A stretch of DNA of 64,000 bases from Mariprofundus ferrooxydans PV-1 (lineage in GTDB: Bacteria; Pseudomonadota; Zetaproteobacteria; Mariprofundales; Mariprofundaceae). The notes beneath the pieces are model-generated. The model saw nothing but the letters and a program-made list of their open reading frames with translations. It had not been told where the DNA came from and searched no databases. The stretch spans positions 959,008 to 1,023,007 of the forward strand of contig NZ_DS022295.1 of NCBI RefSeq assembly GCF_000153765.1, given 5' to 3'. Each line of letters starts with the position of its first letter. The first letter of the stretch is position 1. Made by a program: the position numbers and the translations under genes. Below are positions 1 to 8,826 of this stretch, piece by piece.

Positions 1-584
1 GGCGCCGCGCGCTCACCGGGATCGACACCATACCCAAACCCACAATGGTGATTACCGTGCGTGAACTGCCCGAACCGTCAGTACAACAGGTGACCCACGG
101 TGCAACTGCGATTACACGGCCTGACATCCGTTGGAAGCGCTGTGACATCAAATCGATCGCCCTGCTGGCCAACGTCATGGGCAAGCAGGAGGCAGCCCAG
201 CTCGGAGCCGATGAATGCTTCTGGCAGGATGAGCGGGAATCGATACTGGAGGGGTGCAGCAGCAATGCGCTGGCTCTCATCAACGGCACGCTGGTAACCC
301 ATCCGCTGGATCATCAGGTGCTTGGCGGCATTGCTCGCAGTATGATCCTGCGTCTGGCAGCCGAGCATGACATTCCCGTGGAAGAGCGCGCCTGGCGGCT
401 GGATGAGAACGGACTCAGCGAATGTATGATGTGCAGTACCACGGATGCTGTCATGCCGGTCTGCCATATTAACGGGCACGCGGTTTGTGACGGCAAACCG
501 GGCCCTGTCAGCATGATGCTGCGACAAGCGATGCTGGATGAGTTTAATGCGCTAAGACAAACAAGGCAGGAGATAGCATCATGA
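1..584 (+). CDS. D-amino acid aminotransferase (class IV), 3' part
   Basis: Partial gene entering from the left edge; the reading frame is open from base 3. The protein matches the C-terminal half of PLP-dependent class IV aminotransferases of the D-alanine aminotransferase type. These interconvert D-Ala + 2-oxoglutarate and pyruvate + D-Glu in the cytoplasm. Diagnostic stretches are the glycine/serine-rich substrate segment (LEGCSSNALALINGTLVTHP), the following 'HQVLGGIARSMIL' helix and the late 'NGHAVCDGKPGPVSMML' motif. The usual '(T/S)SSTKEV' phosphate-binding stretch reads MCSTTDAV. The PLP lysine would lie upstream of the window. The stop overlaps the next ATG (ATGA), so it is translationally coupled to the HAD gene. 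A branched-chain or 4-amino-4-deoxychorismate relative cannot be excluded from the C-terminus alone. Confidence 0.8.
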   Translation, partial: RRALTGIDTIPKPTMVITVRELPEPSVQQVTHGATAITRPDIRWKRCDIKSIALLANVMGKQEAAQLGADECFWQDERESILEGCSSNALALINGTLVTHPLDHQVLGGIARSMILRLAAEHDIPVEERAWRLDENGLSECMMCSTTDAVMPVCHINGHAVCDGKPGPVSMMLRQAMLDEFNALRQTRQEIAS

Positions 585-1216
585 TCAACGGCGTGTTACT
601 GGATATGGATGGCACCCTCGTCGATGCGTTCCCTCCGATTATCCGCGCACTGAACCAGACCTTCAGCGAGTTCGGCCTGCCACAGATGACCGCGCAGGAG
701 GTCAAACGGCACACCGGCCGCGGTGACTGCGGCATGAAAGCTCTGTTCGGAGAACACCGGGAGGCGGCCGGCGCCCGTTTCCTGGAGATTCATGATGAGG
801 ATTATCTGCAGCGCATTACGCCACTGCAGGGTGCTGAAACACTGCTGCTCTGGTTACAGGATAACGCCCTCCCCTGTGCCATCGTCACCAGCAAATCGCA
901 GTCGCGCGCCGAGGCGCAGCTGGATATTCTCGGCTGGTCTGATCTGGTGCAGGCCGTTATCGGCAAGATCGAAGGCCGTCCCGAGAAACCCGATCCGGCG
1001 CCATTATGGCTTGCCTGTGAAAGACTGGGCATCACAGCAACGGAGTGCGTCATGGTCGGCGACGGCGTGGCAGACATGCAGGCAGCTACCCGTGCCGGCA
1101 GCCGCGCCCTTGGCCTGTGTGACGGCTTTAGCGCAACCGAGCTGACCGAAGCCGGTGCCGATTTCTGTTTTGATTCCCTGACTGGAGTACATGCATGGCT
1201 GAAAAACAACCGATAA
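581..1216 (+). CDS. gph: HAD-superfamily phosphatase, phosphoglycolate phosphatase-like
   Basis: A 211-residue HAD hydrolase. Motif I is DMDGTLVD at residues 8-15, motif II is the Thr in IVTSKS (about residue 105), the motif III Lys is in the RPEKPDPAP stretch (about 135), and motif IV is GDGVADMQAA (about 160). The alpha-helical cap inserted after motif I is the phosphoglycolate phosphatase / PGMB type. The likely role is removal of phosphate from 2-phosphoglycolate or a similar small sugar phosphate, but substrate cannot be read from sequence in this family. The start ATG overlaps the aminotransferase stop, and its own 3' end overlaps hslO by 22 bases, so the genes form one operon. Confidence 0.8.
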   Translation: MINGVLLDMDGTLVDAFPPIIRALNQTFSEFGLPQMTAQEVKRHTGRGDCGMKALFGEHREAAGARFLEIHDEDYLQRITPLQGAETLLLWLQDNALPCAIVTSKSQSRAEAQLDILGWSDLVQAVIGKIEGRPEKPDPAPLWLACERLGITATECVMVGDGVADMQAATRAGSRALGLCDGFSATELTEAGADFCFDSLTGVHAWLKNNR

Positions 1217-2046
1217 GCGTCCCTGATGACAGTCTGATCCGATTTCTGCTGCCGGAGGCCCATACACGCGGCGTCATCATTCGCGGTACCGGCATCATCG
1301 CTGAAGGCGCGCGCATTCACAGGCTGGATGCCGCCGATGCACTGCTCTTCGGCCAGTCACTGCTGGCTGCCATCCTGCTGCTCTCCATCAGTAAGGGTGG
1401 CATGCGGCAGGTACTGCAGCTCGACAGCACATCGGATGCTTCGCCATGGCAGCGGGTACTCACCGAGTCCCGACAGGGTGCTGTGCGCGGCTATATCAAC
1501 CGTCATGAATCCGGCGACACAATCGATGCGACGACCATAGGCTCGCGCCTGGGCAATAAACTGCGCATCTCCACCGTGCGCGATCTGGGCTTCGGACATC
1601 CCTATATCTCCACCGTTGAACATGAATCGCCGTTCCTGGCCGATCACCTGATCCGCTATCTGACCCAATCGGTACAGATTCGCGCCGATATTATTCTGCA
1701 CGGCGATCTGGCCATCATGATTGAGGCCATGCCCGGTTGCGATGAGGAGAGCTGGTTTAAAGCGGTCGAAACGATGGCCAAAATTCCGGATGCGGCGCTG
1801 GAGAACGAGGCGCCTGAGCGACTGCTTCACTATTTTGATACATTGCGTTGCAAGCAGGCAGGCATCGACAGCTACGGCTATCACTGCATCTGCAACCCCG
1901 AACAGATGGCCAATGCCATTCAGGCCATGCCGAACGAGCAGCTGGATGACATGCTCGATGCCAGCGGCCAGATCACGGTGACCTGCCAGTATTGTGGCAG
2001 CCACTACAGCCTGCCGCACAGTGTGGATGCCAGTCGCCTGCAGTGA
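1195..2046 (+). CDS. hslO: Hsp33 redox-regulated chaperone
   Basis: A 283-residue protein covering the whole Hsp33 family length. Hsp33 is a cytosolic holdase activated by oxidation and unfolding. The C-terminal zinc switch is complete: a CxC pair in YHCICNPEQM (about residue 231) and a CxxC pair in TCQYCGSHY (about residue 265). The N-terminal core carries the characteristic 'DALLFGQSLLAAILLLSISK' helix region and the 'GNKLRISTVRDLGFGHPY' segment. It begins inside the preceding HAD gene and ends in a GTGA overlap with the following metalloprotease, so it is in the middle of a tightly overlapped operon. No anomaly seen. Confidence 0.95.
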   Translation: MAEKQPISVPDDSLIRFLLPEAHTRGVIIRGTGIIAEGARIHRLDAADALLFGQSLLAAILLLSISKGGMRQVLQLDSTSDASPWQRVLTESRQGAVRGYINRHESGDTIDATTIGSRLGNKLRISTVRDLGFGHPYISTVEHESPFLADHLIRYLTQSVQIRADIILHGDLAIMIEAMPGCDEESWFKAVETMAKIPDAALENEAPERLLHYFDTLRCKQAGIDSYGYHCICNPEQMANAIQAMPNEQLDDMLDASGQITVTCQYCGSHYSLPHSVDASRLQ

Positions 2047-2729
2047 GCGGAATCAGTTATAATATCGTGCGCAGTGCGCGGCGCAGAACGGCCAGCATTG
2101 TCATTCATCCGGATAACCGGATCGACGTGCGGGCGCCAAGCCACCTTTCCGACAGCCATATCGACGCATGGGTGGCCAGCAAGCAGCCGTGGATTGAAAA
2201 AAAGCTCCACTTCAACACCCATTCACGCCGACAACATCAACCGAAAACATTCCGGCAGGGTGAGCGATTCACGCTACTGGGCTGCAATTATGCACTATCT
2301 GTTGAACCGTCAACCAGACGGCAGGTGATACTGAACGGCTACCAGCTTGTATGCCGCTCGCCGCTGCCGGATCACAGGGAAGCATTGCGCAAACAAATTA
2401 CCGCCTGGTACCGGCAATATGCTGCACGGTACCTGCAGCAACGGGTTGAACATTATGCTCAACTTACCGGCCTCACCCCGACGCTGACCGGTATCAAAAA
2501 CTACCGCAGCCGCTGGGGCTCCTGTCATATCGACGGGCGCATCTATTTCAACTGGCGCATCATCATGGCCCCGCCGCATATCGCTGATTATGTGGTTGTA
2601 CACGAAATGTGCCACCTGCAGCACCACAACCACTCCCCCGCTTTCTGGCAGCTGGTGGCATCCATCCTGCCCGACTACCGTGAGGCAAAAAAATGGTTCA
2701 AACTTAACGGTCTGTCGCTGGATTTGTAG
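2043..2729 (+). CDS. YgjP-family (DUF45) metal-dependent protease-like protein
   Basis: The frame stays open upstream, but the sensible start is the GTG at 2043, which overlaps the hslO stop (GTGA). This gives 228 residues and begins 'VSGISYNIVRSARRR', as is usual in the family. The C-terminal half has the zincin HExxH motif in VVHEMCHLQHHNH, preceded by the family signature RSRWGSCH and 'IYFNWRIIMAPPHIADYVV'. The third ligand region is SPAFWQLV. The family is called M48/SprT-like. Its E. coli member YgjP is poorly characterised, so substrate is unknown. It is the last gene of the aminotransferase-gph-hslO operon. Confidence 0.85.
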   Translation: MSGISYNIVRSARRRTASIVIHPDNRIDVRAPSHLSDSHIDAWVASKQPWIEKKLHFNTHSRRQHQPKTFRQGERFTLLGCNYALSVEPSTRRQVILNGYQLVCRSPLPDHREALRKQITAWYRQYAARYLQQRVEHYAQLTGLTPTLTGIKNYRSRWGSCHIDGRIYFNWRIIMAPPHIADYVVVHEMCHLQHHNHSPAFWQLVASILPDYREAKKWFKLNGLSLDL

Positions 2730-2790
2730 AGGAGAACAAGGTTCGCCGTCTGCCTCGAATCGGACCGTAAGGCCTGCTTCTTATAACGGC

Positions 2791-2952
2791 TTACACCTGA
2801 ATCTGCATGCCCTGTTCATCTTCAACATAGAGCGTATGGCCCAGATGACGTAACCAGCAAGCAACCCGTACCAACTTTTGGTGTTTGCCGTTTACATGCC
2901 GGACGATACCGGCATCGATAAAAAGTCTGTATTGATGGTTTACGTTTACCAT
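2791..2952 (-). CDS. Small hypothetical protein (53 aa)
   Basis: An ATG-initiated ORF of 53 residues on the minus strand, in the gap between the YgjP-like gene and tgt. The ATG (2950-2952) has a strong Shine-Dalgarno (AGGGAGG) about 6 bases upstream. The product is basic and His-rich (MVNVNHQYRL start, VRVACWLRHLGHTLYVE middle) and has no signal peptide. I do not recognise a family. The good ribosome site and an uninterrupted frame argue for a real gene, but the short length leaves doubt. It diverges from tgt, and the palindrome at 3020-3038 lies between the two starts. Confidence 0.5.
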   Translation of the reverse strand: MVNVNHQYRLFIDAGIVRHVNGKHQKLVRVACWLRHLGHTLYVEDEQGMQIQV

Positions 2953-3019
2953 GACCGGCCTCCCTGATGGCTTTGGTTCGCTGTCATCATACCATGTGTC
3001 GACAACAGTTGATCAAAAT

Positions 3020-3038
3020 CAGACATTTATAGTGTCTG
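3020..3038. promoter_or_regulatory. Inverted repeat, candidate operator
   Basis: CAGACA, seven AT-rich bases, then TGTCTG: a perfect 6-7-6 inverted repeat between the divergent small ORF (start 2952) and tgt (start 3189). It has no T-tract, so it looks more like a protein-binding site than a terminator. The rest of 2953-3188 shows no clear sigma-70 promoter by eye. Confidence 0.35.
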
Positions 3039-3164
3039 TTTGCCACAGTAAAGCCTGATTAACACGCCGGAAGTTCACCGCCCCTCTAGCAACATTCACC
3101 CCTCAATGAAATCGGCCCCGGCAGCACATACGGATGAAATCCAGTTGTAACTTGCTGCAACTGA

Positions 3165-4313
<1,149 letters not shown>

Positions 4314-4347
4314 TCCCGGCCTCTAATTATTCAGGAGCTCATCCATC

Positions 4348-4695
4348 ATGAAATCTATCATCAACCACTCAATCGCAGCCATGGCTGCAGCATCTGCCTT
4401 GATTACTCCGGCCATGGCCGAAGGCGTCGGCGGCCCCGGCGGCGGCATTGCCTCACTGCTCCCTCTGGCGCTGATTATGGTCATCTTCTATTTCCTGCTG
4501 GTTCGCCCGCAGCAGAAAAAGGTCAAGGAACACCGCACGATTATCGAAGCGCTGAAAAAAGGTGACAAAGTCATTACCGGCGGTGGCTTCTATGGCACAG
4601 TCGTCGATGTAAAAGATGACTTCCTGAAAGTGGAAATCGCCGAAAACGTCCGCGTCAAAATAAAACGCGATACCATCACAGGCCTGTCCGACTAA
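4348..4695 (+). CDS. yajC: Preprotein translocase subunit YajC
   Basis: A 115-residue small inner-membrane protein of the SecDF-YajC complex. It has an N-terminal, possibly cleaved, hydrophobic segment ending in MAEG (about residue 25). A second membrane helix, LLPLALIMVIFYFLLVRPQQKK, follows, and its RPQQKK end is the family hallmark. The cytoplasmic part contains KKGDKVITGGGFYGTV, also typical. The AGGAG ribosome site lies 8-10 bases upstream of the ATG. The N-terminal segment ahead of the conserved helix is longer than in E. coli YajC, as seen in several lineages. Co-directional with tgt and secD at short spacing. Confidence 0.95.
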   Translation: MKSIINHSIAAMAAASALITPAMAEGVGGPGGGIASLLPLALIMVIFYFLLVRPQQKKVKEHRTIIEALKKGDKVITGGGFYGTVVDVKDDFLKVEIAENVRVKIKRDTITGLSD

Positions 4696-4724
4696 TAATC
4701 GCAGTACACAAAAGGATCTGATTC

Positions 4725-6311
4725 ATGCATAGCTTCCCGCGCTGGAAAATCTGGTTAATTCTGACCGTCCTGGTCGTATCGCTGATGGGCTCATTGCCCA
4801 ATATCATGAGCACTCCATCGTGGTGGCCCTCTGCCCTGAGCCATCCGATGAGTCTCGGACTCGATCTGAAGGGCGGCGTCCATCTGGTACTCGATGTGGA
4901 TGTCAACAAAGCTGTCACACACAGTGTGGAAGAGGATGTCGATACCGCAAGGCAGGTGCTGCGCAAGGAAAAGATACGTTATCGCAAGCTGGCCAGTGAA
5001 GGCAATACGCTGAAAATTACGATCAAGGAAGCCAGTGATCTGGCTGCGGCCGAAACCTTGCTCAAGGATACTTTCAGCAATTATAACCTCTCTCCTGCCG
5101 CAGCTGATAACACCTTCGTGTTGACGCTTAAAGATTCAGTCGCCGATGAGACGCGCAAATTTGCCGTAGATCAGGCCATTGAAGTGATCCGCGGCCGAAT
5201 TGATGCACTGGGCACAACCGAGCCGGTGATTGTCAAACAGGGCGACCACCGCATCCTGGTACAGATACCAGGCTACGAGGACTCAGCCCGTGCCAAGCAG
5301 TTGATCGGACGCACAGCAGAATTGCAGTTCAAGCTCGTGGATGAGAAGGGCGATCTGGAAAAAGCCATGGCCGGCAGCATCCCCCCCGGCGATATCATCA
5401 TGTACGGCCCTGCAAAGAGGGGCGCCAACGGTCAGCTTAACCGTCAGCCCTACCTGCTGAAGAAACACACCGAGCTCTCCGGCAGTGAAATTGCCGATGC
5501 CCGCGTCTCCATTGATTCCCGCTTCAACGAATATGCCGTCACACTGAAATTCAACAGCAAGGGTTCGCATCGTTTCGATAAATTGACTGCGGCCCATGTC
5601 GGCGAGCGTTTCGCCATCATCCTTGAAGGTGTCGTCAACTCCGCACCGGTGATCCGCGAACGCATTTCCGGCGGCTCTGCCCAGATTACCGGCAGCTTCA
5701 CACCCGCTGAGGCGCATGATCTGGCGATCATCCTCAGAGCAGGCGCCCTGCCCGCTCCGGTGCAGGTGGTGGAAGAGCGCTCCATCGGTCCGAGCCTCGG
5801 TCAGGACTCAATCGACCAGGGCATGAAATCCATTATCATCGGTACTCTTTTCGTACTGGTCTTCATGGGCATCTATTATCGCATGTTCGGCATGGTCGCC
5901 AATGTCGCACTGATCTTCAATATGCTGCTGATTATTGGCGCGATGAGCATGATCGGCAGCACACTAACCCTGCCGGGCATGGCCGGTATCGTGCTGACGA
6001 TCGGTATGGCGGTGGATGCCAATGTACTGATCTTCGAACGTATCCGGGAAGAGCTGAATCTGGGTAAAACGCCGCTGGCCGCGATTGACGGCGGTTACGA
6101 CAAGGCATTCTCCACCATTATTGATGCCAACATCACCACCCTGATTGCCGCCATCGTGCTGTTCCAGTTCGGTTCCGGCCCGGTCAAGGGCTTCGCGGTA
6201 ACACTCTCCGTCGGTATTCTGGCCTCAATGTTCACCGCCATTACCGTCACCCGCGCCATCATTGCCGTAAGCACTGAAAAGCGCGCTCGTATCGAAAAAC
6301 TGAGCATTTGA
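4725..6311 (+). CDS. secD: Protein translocase subunit SecD
   Basis: A 528-residue inner-membrane RND-like subunit that uses the proton gradient to complete protein export. It has one N-terminal helix and a large periplasmic domain (about residues 45-350), with the SecD signature LGLDLKGGVHLVLDVD near residue 45. Five C-terminal helices begin at 'GMKSIIIGTLFVLVFMGIYY'. The conserved TM4 stretch GMAVDANVLIFERIREEL contains the functional Asp. It is shorter than the 615-residue E. coli protein, mostly in the periplasmic part, which is within the family range. An AAGGATC ribosome site precedes the ATG, and secF follows after nine bases. Confidence 0.97.
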   Translation: MHSFPRWKIWLILTVLVVSLMGSLPNIMSTPSWWPSALSHPMSLGLDLKGGVHLVLDVDVNKAVTHSVEEDVDTARQVLRKEKIRYRKLASEGNTLKITIKEASDLAAAETLLKDTFSNYNLSPAAADNTFVLTLKDSVADETRKFAVDQAIEVIRGRIDALGTTEPVIVKQGDHRILVQIPGYEDSARAKQLIGRTAELQFKLVDEKGDLEKAMAGSIPPGDIIMYGPAKRGANGQLNRQPYLLKKHTELSGSEIADARVSIDSRFNEYAVTLKFNSKGSHRFDKLTAAHVGERFAIILEGVVNSAPVIRERISGGSAQITGSFTPAEAHDLAIILRAGALPAPVQVVEERSIGPSLGQDSIDQGMKSIIIGTLFVLVFMGIYYRMFGMVANVALIFNMLLIIGAMSMIGSTLTLPGMAGIVLTIGMAVDANVLIFERIREELNLGKTPLAAIDGGYDKAFSTIIDANITTLIAAIVLFQFGSGPVKGFAVTLSVGILASMFTAITVTRAIIAVSTEKRARIEKLSI

Positions 6312-6320
6312 GGCACTGAC

Positions 6321-7265
6321 ATGCAACTGATCCGTCCGGATATCAACATTAACTTCATCGGCAAGCGCAAGCTTGCAATGGCCATCTCGGCGCTGATGAT
6401 CATCATTTCTCTGGGAATGCTGGCCATTAAGGGACTGAATTTCGGCATCGACTTTACCGGTGGTACGCTGGTTGAAGTCAAATTCGACAAACCTGCAAAG
6501 ATCGCTGACATACGCTCGGCCATATCACCCAAAGGCTATGGCAATGCCGTCATTCAGGAGTTCGGATCTCCCGAAGAGATCCTGATCCGCGTACAGAACA
6601 GGGAGGGCGAGAAGTCGTCTACCATCAGCACCGCCATCCTCGATAGTTTAAACGCAAAATTCACGGCTGACGCAGTGGAGATGCGACGGGTAGAGTTTGT
6701 CGGGCCGCAGGTGGGTGACGAGCTCACACATGCCGGTATCATGGCTGTTCTGATCTCCATGCTGGCGATTCTGATCTACGTCACCTTCCGCTTTGAATTC
6801 CGTTTTGCGCTCGGCGCTGATGCCGCACTGCTGCACGATATCACTATTGTACTCGGCCTGTTCGCCATTACCGGCAAGGAGTTCACGTTGCCGGTCATTG
6901 CAGCTCTGCTGACCGTCATCGGTTACTCATTGAATGATACGATTGTGGTGTTTGACCGTATCCGTGAAAACTTTGCCGCCAATCGCAAGCGCAAGAATCC
7001 GGAGGATGAAGGGCTGATTGCCAATAACGCGATTAACCAGACTCTGGGACGTACCCTGATGACATCGTTTACCACATTATTGGTGGTCTTTTCCCTGTTC
7101 CTGTTCGGCGGTGAAGTCATTCATGATTTCGCTTTCGCACTGATTGCAGGCATTGGCGTCGGTACTTACTCATCAATCTTCATTGCCAGCCCGATCATGC
7201 TGTCACTGGCAGGCTATTTTAAAGGCAACGCTGATGAGACTCGCGAGATGGAGGCAAGACCCTGA
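6321..7265 (+). CDS. secF: Protein translocase subunit SecF
   Basis: A 314-residue partner of SecD. Features seen: the N-terminal helix, then the Sec_GG motif GLNFGIDFTGGTLVEVKF (about residues 38-55), a short periplasmic domain, and five C-terminal helices including the signature GYSLNDTIVVFDRIREN (about 205-222). The length is normal. The 3' end overlaps the next gene: the stop TGA at 7263-7265 is shared with a CTG start at 7262. The GGAGG inside the last secF codons is placed to serve that downstream gene. Confidence 0.97.
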   Translation: MQLIRPDININFIGKRKLAMAISALMIIISLGMLAIKGLNFGIDFTGGTLVEVKFDKPAKIADIRSAISPKGYGNAVIQEFGSPEEILIRVQNREGEKSSTISTAILDSLNAKFTADAVEMRRVEFVGPQVGDELTHAGIMAVLISMLAILIYVTFRFEFRFALGADAALLHDITIVLGLFAITGKEFTLPVIAALLTVIGYSLNDTIVVFDRIRENFAANRKRKNPEDEGLIANNAINQTLGRTLMTSFTTLLVVFSLFLFGGEVIHDFAFALIAGIGVGTYSSIFIASPIMLSLAGYFKGNADETREMEARP

Positions 7266-7663
7266 GTTCCGCCTTTTTCAAGGGCGATATCAGCCCTGAA
7301 CTCGAGCGTGAAGCGCTGTTATTCACCGGCTATGACAATGACTGCATCAGAGTCAACCAACAGCCGTACAACAGCAGTCTCTGTATCCATGCCGGTCACC
7401 TGACAGCGCCGTGGGGGCCCGAACGGCTCCGCGATATAACTGTCGATAGTCTGGATATCTTTATGGACAAAGAACCCGAGATACTGATTATCGGCACCGG
7501 TCGCACCACCGCATTCCCGGAGCCGGATGCTCTGCAGCGTTTAAGCGAGCGTCATATCGGTTTTGAGTGCATGGATTCACGCTCAGCCGCCCGCACTTAT
7601 AACATCCTGTTGGCTGAAGGACGCAATGTATCGGCAGCCATGCTGTTGCCCGGGAGTCGCTAA
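7262..7663 (+). CDS. Mth938-like (DUF498) domain protein, apparent CTG start
   Basis: An open frame from 7238 to 7663 encodes a 133-residue Mth938/DUF498-type protein, a small fold of unknown function often found beside secF in proteobacteria. Family features include 'YDNDCIRVNQQPYNSSLCI', the block PEILIIGTGRTTAFP, and 'GFECMDSRSAARTYNILLAEGRNVSAAML'. The only ATG in the first half (7463) would delete the front half of the domain. No ATG, GTG or TTG lies upstream in frame. The CTG at 7262 has a GGAGG seven bases before it and overlaps the secF stop, so it is the best candidate start. The stop overlaps queD (TAATG). Confidence 0.75.
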   Translation: MSSAFFKGDISPELEREALLFTGYDNDCIRVNQQPYNSSLCIHAGHLTAPWGPERLRDITVDSLDIFMDKEPEILIIGTGRTTAFPEPDALQRLSERHIGFECMDSRSAARTYNILLAEGRNVSAAMLLPGSR

Positions 7664-8037
7664 TGGCGCGCTTTGAACTAAGTATCGAAACCCATTTCTC
7701 CGCCGCACACAGCCTGCGCGACTATCCCGGCGACTGCGCCCGACTGCATGGACACAACTGGCATGTAAAACTGTATGTCGAATGCACGGAACTCGATGAA
7801 CTGGGTCTGGGCATTGACTACAAGGTATTGAAAAGCGAGTTGAAGGAGGCTCTGGAGCCTTGGGATCATTATAATCTCAACGATGTGCCACCCTTTGATC
7901 GCATCAACCCGTCCAGCGAAAATGTCGCTGCCGAGCTGTACAAGAAGATGAGCAGCCGTCTGGATAATGAACGCGTACGCGTCTCCCGTATCGAAATCTG
8001 CGAAACCTGTACCGCAATGGTGACCTACTGGCCCTGA
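7663..8037 (+). CDS. queD: 6-carboxy-5,6,7,8-tetrahydropterin synthase
   Basis: A 124-residue QueD/PTPS-family enzyme. It converts 7,8-dihydroneopterin triphosphate to 6-carboxytetrahydropterin in preQ0/queuosine synthesis. The zinc ligands are visible as H16 (THFSAAH) and H29/H31 (RLHGHNWH), with the catalytic Cys25 in the CARLHGH context that separates QueD from PTPS-III variants. The late motif RIEICETCTAMVTYWP carries the pterin-anchoring Glu. The ATG overlaps the upstream stop by one base. Its position in the tgt run fits a shared role in queuosine modification. Confidence 0.95.
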   Translation: MARFELSIETHFSAAHSLRDYPGDCARLHGHNWHVKLYVECTELDELGLGIDYKVLKSELKEALEPWDHYNLNDVPPFDRINPSSENVAAELYKKMSSRLDNERVRVSRIEICETCTAMVTYWP

Positions 8038-8039
8038 AC

Positions 8040-8058
8040 CCCCTCACCTGAAGAGGGG
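8040..8058 (+). terminator. Hairpin just after queD
   Basis: CCCCTC, a seven-base loop and GAGGGG form a perfect 6-bp stem three bases past the queD stop. The following bases (CCTGCTTATT) are not a clear U-tract, so it may be a weak terminator or an mRNA-end stabiliser for the tgt-queD transcript. Confidence 0.45.
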
Positions 8059-8245
8059 CCTGCTTATTACAACTTACAGATAAAAAATGGTATCCGACGG
8101 GTCGCCAACCACAATCTGTGATCCCGATCATTTAGCCCCCCGCCCGTTTTGTCATAATGATTTAAGGAAGCTGTGTTTCCATGGCCCTTACGGTCGGAGA
8201 CCATTCCGGCGGCATTGAAACGATTCGACTTCTAACGGAGGCAGC

Positions 8246-8428
8246 ATGTACAAAAAATTATATACCGCCCTGGCGGTTCTGGTGATGGGCATGACAATGA
8301 GCGGCTGCGTTGAATTTTACGACCCGTTCGACTACGGATACCAGCGCAGCCATCAGCATAGTGATCGCGGCGACGACAGAAGTTATCGTAGCGAGAGCGG
8401 CGATCGTGAACATCATCACGACGACTGA
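8246..8428 (+). CDS. Small hypothetical lipoprotein
   Basis: A 60-residue protein with a textbook lipoprotein signal: basic MYKK start, hydrophobic LYTALAVLVMGM, lipobox MSGC with Cys at residue 21. The mature part is very short, acidic and rich in Ser/Arg/His/Asp (about residues 33-60, ending EHHHDD), with no fold that I recognise. The His/Asp-rich tail could bind metal; that is inference only. A strong ribosome site (GGAGG) lies six bases before the ATG, and the gene is closed by the bidirectional terminator at 8465-8493. It stands alone as a single transcription unit. Confidence 0.65.
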   Translation: MYKKLYTALAVLVMGMTMSGCVEFYDPFDYGYQRSHQHSDRGDDRSYRSESGDREHHHDD

Positions 8429-8464
8429 TCTTTTGACTCCGCCCGCTATTTCCGGGCAGGACAC

Positions 8465-8493
8465 AAAAAAGGGCCCGAACAGGGCCCTTTTTA
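8465..8493. terminator. Bidirectional rho-independent terminator
   Basis: A-rich tract plus GGGCCC, five-base loop, GGGCCC, then TTTTT. The stem extends through the A/T tracts to about 11 bp and is symmetric, so it can stop the lipoprotein transcript from the left and the minus-strand Rho_N/SAP-like gene from the right. Confidence 0.9.
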
Positions 8494-8514
8494 TGTTATA
8501 GCATGCAGATGCTT

Positions 8515-8709
8515 TTAAACCTGACACTCAGCGCGATACATGCATGGGGTAACTGCGCAATTGGTGATGGTCTGAAAGCATGGAGAGTTGCCTTCCGCAA
8601 TCTGGATTGTATGAATCAGAGCAGCCTTGTTCAACTTGGCCGCACCTTTGATATTCAGATCAGAAGCCATTTCCAGCAGCTGTTTTTTGGTTACTTTTTT
8701 TGAGCTCAT
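8515..8709 (-). CDS. Small Rho_N/SAP-like protein with Cys-rich tail
   Basis: A 64-residue protein. Residues 6-38 (KKQLLEMASDLNIKGAAKLN and onward) match the helix-extension-helix fold of the Rho N-terminal/SAP-like nucleic acid-binding domain. The tail has four cysteines (C44, C51, C56, C62) in the pattern EGNxxCF...C....C.....C, seen in small proteins of this type and suggestive of a metal site. Role unknown; DNA or RNA binding is inferred from the domain. It ends at the shared terminator and is convergent with the lipoprotein gene. Confidence 0.7.
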   Translation of the reverse strand: MSSKKVTKKQLLEMASDLNIKGAAKLNKAALIHTIQIAEGNSPCFQTITNCAVTPCMYRAECQV

Positions 8710-8826
8710 TGAGTTATTCCACCTGATTTAGTTTGCACGCATGGTAACTGCATTGAAAGTATCGGCAAGTTATCCATACTCAGTGTAACATTTAAACACA
8801 CTAGTGCATCACCATGACAGAACGAG

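Noticed and set aside
1357-2019. Open frame of 220 codons antisense to hslO
   Set aside because: Complementary to the Hsp33 coding sequence; no ribosome site and no family match.
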